In this document: in pieces, positions 6,355 through 9,171 of the stretch
Layout of the letters: each line of letters opens with the position of its first letter
Position numbering within the stretch: position 1 is the stretch's first letter
Source of the DNA: an uncultured Saprospiraceae bacterium
GTDB lineage: Bacteria; Bacteroidota; Bacteroidia; Chitinophagales; Saprospiraceae
Length of the DNA stretch: 9,171 nucleotides
Assembly: GCA_937930625.1 (NCBI GenBank)
Contig: CALHBW010000408.1
Coordinates: 1-9,171, forward strand
Reading direction: 5' to 3'
Notes under the pieces: model-generated
What the model was told of the DNA's origin: nothing
Databases searched by the model: none
The model's input: only the letters and a program-made list of their open reading frames with translations
Position numbers and translations under genes: made by a program

Positions 6355-6810
6355 TTACTCACATTTTTTCAATTGCTCTTTCACCACATCATACGAAACA
6401 TAGCCATAATCATTTCCCCACGAATGATTTACAAAATTAATAATATTTGAGATTTCTATGTCGCTAAATTCTTTATTCTCAGGCATTTCATGATTATAAG
6501 GTAAACCATTAACCGTAATTTCTCCCGACAATCCATGTCGTATAATACAAGGCAATTCCGCTTGATGGTTCTCCAGATAATCCGAATTTTTCAAAGGGGG
6601 AATCAAACCTAAAAGTGCTTCACCGTTCTTCTGGTGACAGTTCTCGCAGTAATTTTCGTACAATAATTGCCCTTGCTTATAGGGATTTCGGTCGCAGGAT
6701 GACGGTAGAATCGCAAGACACATTAACACAAATACAAGCATCACAAAAGCACAGGGTTTAAACCCTGTGCTTTTGTGATTTGCTGATTTTTTTGCTATAA
6801 AATTTTTCAT
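6355..6810 (-). CDS. Cytochrome c lipoprotein (class I, single haem)
   Basis: A membrane-anchored electron carrier. From the ATG at 6810 it is 151 residues. A hydrophobic segment (about 21-36) ends in the lipobox LPSSC with C39 as the lipidated cysteine, so the protein faces the periplasm and needs LspA. The haem motif is CENCH (55-59), and Met109 in the NHEMPEN motif is the probable sixth iron ligand. The fold ends with the FSDIEISNIINFVN helix (115-128), typical of cytochrome c. A GTG at 6822 is open in frame, but the ATG gives a charged MKNFIAKK start and is preferred. Residues 11-24 are encoded by a perfect 40-bp palindrome, so the leader is unusually long; an ATG at 6741 would skip it but would leave no positive charge. 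It lies 52 bases downstream of the Sco gene, suggesting an operon involved in cytochrome oxidase assembly or electron supply. Confidence 0.88.
   Translation of the reverse strand: MKNFIAKKSANHKSTGFKPCAFVMLVFVLMCLAILPSSCDRNPYKQGQLLYENYCENCHQKNGEALLGLIPPLKNSDYLENHQAELPCIIRHGLSGEITVNGLPYNHEMPENKEFSDIEISNIINFVNHSWGNDYGYVSYDVVKEQLKKCE
6740..6779. repeat. Perfect 40-bp palindrome inside the cytochrome c gene
   Basis: Positions 6740-6759 and 6760-6779 are exact reverse complements with no loop; the half-site on the + strand is ATCACAAAAGCACAGGGTTT. It is read in frame on the - strand as part of the lipoprotein leader (NHKSTGFKPCAFV). A symmetric 40-mer with no mismatch in coding DNA is far beyond chance and points to recent insertion of a palindromic repeat unit, or a hairpin element carried within the gene. 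Confidence 0.9.
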
Positions 6811-6820
6811 AAAAAAAAAC

Positions 6821-6862
6821 ACTCACTATCAACTATGCACTATGAACTATCAACTATCAACT
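6821..6862. repeat. Heptamer array between the Sco and cytochrome c genes
   Basis: Six contiguous 7-bp units all end in ACT: ACTCACT, ATCAACT, ATGCACT, ATGAACT, ATCAACT, ATCAACT. The last unit touches the Sco stop codon (6863-6865), so the array fills nearly the whole gap between the two genes, apart from a run of A residues before the cytochrome c start. The same heptamer, circularly permuted, recurs at 8789-8823. Confidence 0.85.
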
Positions 6863-7513
6863 TCAAAACTCCTCATCCAATAATTTATCTATATCTTTCA
6901 AAAGTTGTGTCACTTGTTTTTCATCTGTTCCGTCGGCAAATGCGCGGATGCGTTTTTGTTTGTCTGCCAGTATAATTTTGCCGCTATGTGTGATGCCGCC
7001 CGGTTCGTCGGCGTCTTCTGCTGCGGAGATAAAATAAGCATGTGCCATATCATACAAAGCTTCTTTTTCACCCGTAACGAAATGCCATTTATCGCCCTCA
7101 AGTTGAAGTTTTTTGCTGTAATCCAGTAGTTTTTCGACATTATCGCGCTTAGGGTCGAGCGTGTGCGAAACCATCAGCAAGCGGTCATCTGATTGGTATT
7201 TATCGTAAATTCGGCGCATTTGAATTTTCACCGTCGGGCATATCGTCGGGCAACTCGTAAAAAAGAAATCCGACACATAAATTTTATCCTCAAAAGTTGT
7301 CGGAGTGATGGCTTTCCCGTATTGATTGGTAAAATTAAAATCGGGAATCGTATAGTAAGTCGTATCTTTTATGACTTCACCATTAATCGTTTTTTCCGTA
7401 ATATCTTTCTCACCTAAAAATGGTAATGGTGTATTATCAGTTTGACAAGCAGTAAATAATATAATTGAAATTAATAATAAATATATTTTTGAAGAATGAG
7501 CATGAAATAACAT
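6863..7513 (-). CDS. Sco1/SenC-family copper chaperone lipoprotein
   Basis: A thioredoxin-fold protein that delivers copper to, or reduces, the CuA site of cytochrome c oxidase. The 216-residue product has a lipoprotein signal (hydrophobic 10-22, LFTAC, C23 lipidated), placing it on the periplasmic face. Residues 57-71 (PDFNFTNQYGKAITP) are the typical strand before the active site. The copper-binding residues are C88 and C92 in FTSCPTIC (85-92) and H176 in ITHSGKI (174-180). SHTLDPKRD (116-124) is the conserved segment after the second strand. It is of ordinary Sco size. The start at 7513 gives a short n-region, MLFHAHSSK. The cytochrome c gene follows 52 bases later, and a good promoter candidate lies upstream at 7588-7616. 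Confidence 0.93.
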   Translation of the reverse strand: MLFHAHSSKIYLLLISIILFTACQTDNTPLPFLGEKDITEKTINGEVIKDTTYYTIPDFNFTNQYGKAITPTTFEDKIYVSDFFFTSCPTICPTVKIQMRRIYDKYQSDDRLLMVSHTLDPKRDNVEKLLDYSKKLQLEGDKWHFVTGEKEALYDMAHAYFISAAEDADEPGGITHSGKIILADKQKRIRAFADGTDEKQVTQLLKDIDKLLDEEF

Positions 7514-7587
7514 TAAAATTATTCTTTATTAGAAGTGAAAATAAAGTGTAAGGAACGAAGCAAAAGCTACGTGCTACAAATAAACCA

Positions 7588-7616
7588 CAAAAGTACATTT
7601 AAAGTTGACTTCAAAA
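7588..7616 (-). promoter_or_regulatory. Bacteroidota-type promoter for the Sco-cytochrome c operon
   Basis: On the - strand TACTTTTG (7588-7595) matches the Bacteroidota -7 consensus TAnnTTTG exactly. A TTTTG (7612-7616) lies 16 bases upstream, close to the usual -33 TTG spacing. Transcription would begin near 7580, leaving a leader of roughly 65-70 bases before the Sco ATG at 7513. It sits in the 162-bp divergent gap shared with the alcohol dehydrogenase gene, for which I found no equally good + strand box. Confidence 0.45.
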
Positions 7617-7639
7617 TGTTATTTTACACCCAAATTTAA

Positions 7640-7671
7640 TCGACAACTCAATAACTCGTCAATTCGACAAC
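7640..7671. repeat. Octamer array at the alcohol dehydrogenase start
   Basis: Four contiguous 8-bp units, TCGACAAC, TCAATAAC, TCGTCAAT and TCGACAAC, end four bases before the ATG at 7676. First and last units are identical. The layout matches the arrays in front of lspA and engB, except that the unit is 8 rather than 7 bp. Confidence 0.6.
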
Positions 7672-7675
7672 ATCT

Positions 7676-8719
7676 ATGAAAGCAATTACTTTTCAAGACA
7701 AACAAAGTCTTCGATACGAAGATATTCCCGACCCCACGATTTTGCAAGATGGTGACGCTATTGTGCGGGTGCATATTGCGGGTGTTTGCGGGTCGGACTT
7801 GCATGTGTATCACGGACGCGAGACAGGGATTGATTGCGGTACAGCAATGGGGCATGAATTTGTCGGAGAAATTGTAGAAACGGGCGGTGCTGTACAAGGT
7901 TTTCGTAAAGGCGATATAGTGATAAGCCCTTTCACGACCAATTGTGGTATATGTTATTTTTGTACAATCGGCTTGACTTGCCGATGTGTGCACAATCAAT
8001 TTTACGGTTGGCGCGAAAAAGGGGAGGGGCTACACGGCGGACAGGCAGAATATGTGCGTGTTCCGATGGCAGATACCACGCTGATGCTACTGCCCGAAGG
8101 CGTATCTCAAAAGGCGGGTTTGATGCTTGGTGATAATTTTTCGACGGGCTATTATTGCGCCGAACAAGCTGATATTCAAGCCAATGGCACATACGCCATA
8201 CTCGGTTGCGGCTCTGTGGGATTGATGGCGATATTGGCAGTACGAATGTTGGCAGCAGAGCACATCTATGCCATTGATGCTATACCGGAACGCCTCCAAA
8301 AAGCCAAATCTTTCGGCGCAATTCCGATTAATTTTAAGACACAAAATCCTGTTGAAATCATCATGGATGCTACGAAAGATATTGGTGTGGATGCAGTGTT
8401 GGAGGTAGTCGGTAGCAGCGAGGCGAGTAGCATGGCAATGCGTTTGGTGCGTCCGGGCGGTATTATTTCGACGGTGGGTGTACATACCACACCCTTCGCT
8501 TTCAGTCCTGCCGATGCCTACGACAAAAACCTCATATTTAAAATCGGCAGATGCCCCGCACGTCATTATATGACCAAATTGACAGATAAATTAACTACTT
8601 TTGATACGAAAATCAGCAGCGTCATCACACACGAATTTGATTTAGCTGAAGGCGTAGAAGCCTATCGAATTTTTGATAAAAAAGAAGATGGTTGTATTAA
8701 GAGCGTGTTGAGGAGTTGA
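7676..8719 (+). CDS. Zinc-dependent alcohol dehydrogenase family (MDR) oxidoreductase
   Basis: A medium-chain, NAD(P)-dependent dehydrogenase that probably oxidises an alcohol or polyol, or reduces the matching aldehyde or ketone, in the cytoplasm. The 347-residue product has the catalytic-zinc residues C38 (AGVCGSD) and H60-E61 (GHEFVGE), with D153 in GDNFSTGY as a likely further ligand. The structural-zinc cysteines C90, C93, C96 and C104 are intact. The Rossmann motif GCGSVG (177-182) is followed by D201 at the end of the second strand, which favours NAD+ over NADP+. GHEFVGEIVETG and VRPGGIISTVGVH are further family landmarks. The length is typical. The substrate cannot be read from sequence. 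The gene stands alone: Sco is divergent upstream, and a repeat-rich region follows. Its TGA stop lies inside an octamer array. Confidence 0.92.
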   Translation: MKAITFQDKQSLRYEDIPDPTILQDGDAIVRVHIAGVCGSDLHVYHGRETGIDCGTAMGHEFVGEIVETGGAVQGFRKGDIVISPFTTNCGICYFCTIGLTCRCVHNQFYGWREKGEGLHGGQAEYVRVPMADTTLMLLPEGVSQKAGLMLGDNFSTGYYCAEQADIQANGTYAILGCGSVGLMAILAVRMLAAEHIYAIDAIPERLQKAKSFGAIPINFKTQNPVEIIMDATKDIGVDAVLEVVGSSEASSMAMRLVRPGGIISTVGVHTTPFAFSPADAYDKNLIFKIGRCPARHYMTKLTDKLTTFDTKISSVITHEFDLAEGVEAYRIFDKKEDGCIKSVLRS

Positions 8720-8755
8720 TGAGTTGATGTGCTGACGTGTTGATGTGCTGACGTT
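8708..8755. repeat. Octamer array containing the alcohol dehydrogenase stop codon
   Basis: Six contiguous 8-bp units: TTGAGGAG, TTGATGAG, TTGATGTG, CTGACGTG, TTGATGTG, CTGACGTT. The dehydrogenase stop TGA (8717-8719) lies inside the second unit, so the last residues of the protein (about LRS) are repeat-encoded. Units 3-4 and 5-6 also form a 16-bp tandem duplication with one difference. Confidence 0.8.
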
Positions 8756-8870
8756 TTAAGTCTGCTCAACTTATTTCAGGCACGCACAAACTATGAACTA
8801 TGAACTGACAACTATGAACTGATAGCCTGATGTGTTTGTAAATTATTGATTATCATAAAGAAAATATATT
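8720..8870. other. Repeat-rich spacer after the alcohol dehydrogenase gene
   Basis: The spacer is made largely of the tail of the octamer array (to 8755) and a heptamer array (8789-8823), with unassigned sequence between and after. I see no clear terminator stem with a T-tract. Confidence 0.5.
8789..8823. repeat. Heptamer array, same unit as at the Sco-cytochrome c gap
   Basis: Five contiguous 7-bp units: AACTATG, AACTATG, AACTGAC, AACTATG, AACTGAT. Rotating AACTATG gives ATGAACT, a unit in the array at 6821-6862 about 2 kb away, so the same heptamer has been used at two boundaries. Confidence 0.8.
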
Positions 8871-9044
8871 ATGCCTAAAATAGAATCTTTTGAAGACCTC
8901 AAATGTTGACAAGCAGCACGAATATTGACCAAATTTGCATTTGAATTAAGCGAAAGCGAACCTAAATTAAGGGATGATTGGGATACCAAAAGACAATTTA
9001 AAAGAGCTGCATTATCTCAATATGTTCGCCAAATTGAAAATTGA
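8871..9044 (+). pseudogene. Decayed four-helix-bundle (23S rRNA intervening sequence/S23-like) protein gene
   Basis: The frame from ATG 8871 reads MPKIESFEDLKC, then TGA at 8907-8909, then QAARILTKFAFELSE and on to KRQFKRAALSQYVRQIEN with a final TGA at 9042-9044. This resembles the first half of the short four-helix-bundle proteins related to those encoded in 23S rRNA intervening sequences, which normally read FEDLxVWQxAR... and later RAAxSIxxNIAEG. The in-frame TGA falls exactly where the family has tryptophan (TGG), and the sequence leaves the family after RAALS, so the SNIAEG half is missing. TGA is the normal stop of the dehydrogenase and Sco genes here, so recoding is unlikely. The family's cellular role is not well established. 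The family call rests on a short match. Confidence 0.65.
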
Positions 9045-9171
9045 TAATTGAGAGTTGATAATTAATTTATTTTTTATTTCATAAAAAACTTAAAATTAAA
9101 TAATTACAAATTATAAAATTAAATTAGTTATCAATTATACATTCTCAATTCTCAATTTGGCGAAGACATTG
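9018..9171. repeat. Large imperfect inverted repeat at the window edge
   Basis: Positions 9018-9061 pair with 9128-9171 at 36 of 44 positions, around a 66-bp, almost purely A/T centre. The outer 27 bases match at 24 positions and encode QYVRQIEN-stop on the + strand and QCLRQIEN-stop on the - strand. The inner parts are heptamer arrays: TTGAAAA, TTGATAA, TTGAGAG, TTGATAA at 9034-9061, and ATCAATT, ATACATT, CTCAATT, CTCAATT at 9130-9157. The right arm continues beyond the window. Confidence 0.7.

Noticed and set aside
6811..6822. GTG start at 6822 for the cytochrome c gene.
   Set aside because: It would add only a run of phenylalanines from the A-tract; the ATG at 6810 gives a normal charged leader.
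6821..6862. Tandem arrays as a degraded CRISPR.
   Set aside because: Units are 6-8 bp with no spacers between them and no cas genes are present.
8907..8909. TGA read as tryptophan (alternative code) in the four-helix gene.
   Set aside because: The dehydrogenase, Sco and ATPase genes use TGA as their stop, and tryptophans elsewhere are TGG, so this is a nonsense change in a gene that is also truncated.

Overview
The window looks like a chromosome segment from a member of the Bacteroidota, most likely a Saprospiria-like lineage (inference). The main evidence is a secreted protein with a type IX secretion C-terminal sorting domain. Supporting evidence is the long LspA variant, the paired Sco/cytochrome c lipoproteins, the lack of clear Shine-Dalgarno sites, a TAnnTTTG-type -7 box, and many short tandem-repeat spacers. 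Base composition is moderately AT-rich.

Layout. Positions 1-345 hold no gene but contain a 152-bp palindromic MITE-like element. lspA (lipoprotein signal peptidase) and engB/ysxC (ribosome-assembly GTPase) follow on the + strand. From 1985 to 7513 all genes lie on the - strand. In transcription order these are a Sco-type copper chaperone lipoprotein, a cytochrome c lipoprotein, an SMC/ABC-like AAA ATPase (DUF3696 type), a PIN-domain nuclease overlapping it by one base, a small exported protein of unknown function overlapping the PIN gene by 47 bases, an exported intradiol dioxygenase, and the type IX secreted protein with its own terminator. A zinc alcohol dehydrogenase is divergent from Sco on the + strand. 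The window ends in a decayed four-helix-bundle gene and an inverted repeat that runs to the window edge.

How the genes fit together. LspA would process the lipid-anchored Sco and cytochrome c proteins found here. Sco and cytochrome c are probably a respiratory-oxidase accessory pair. The translationally coupled ATPase and PIN nuclease form a compact two-gene effector-like module, and this is the best candidate for an under-described, possibly defence-related, system.

The most unusual non-coding signal is a set of 6-8 bp tandem repeat arrays. They sit almost exactly at gene boundaries: 1-4 bases before start codons, or touching and containing stop codons. There is also a perfect 40-bp palindrome read in frame inside the cytochrome c leader. 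Functions are inferred by reading the sequence; no database search was possible.
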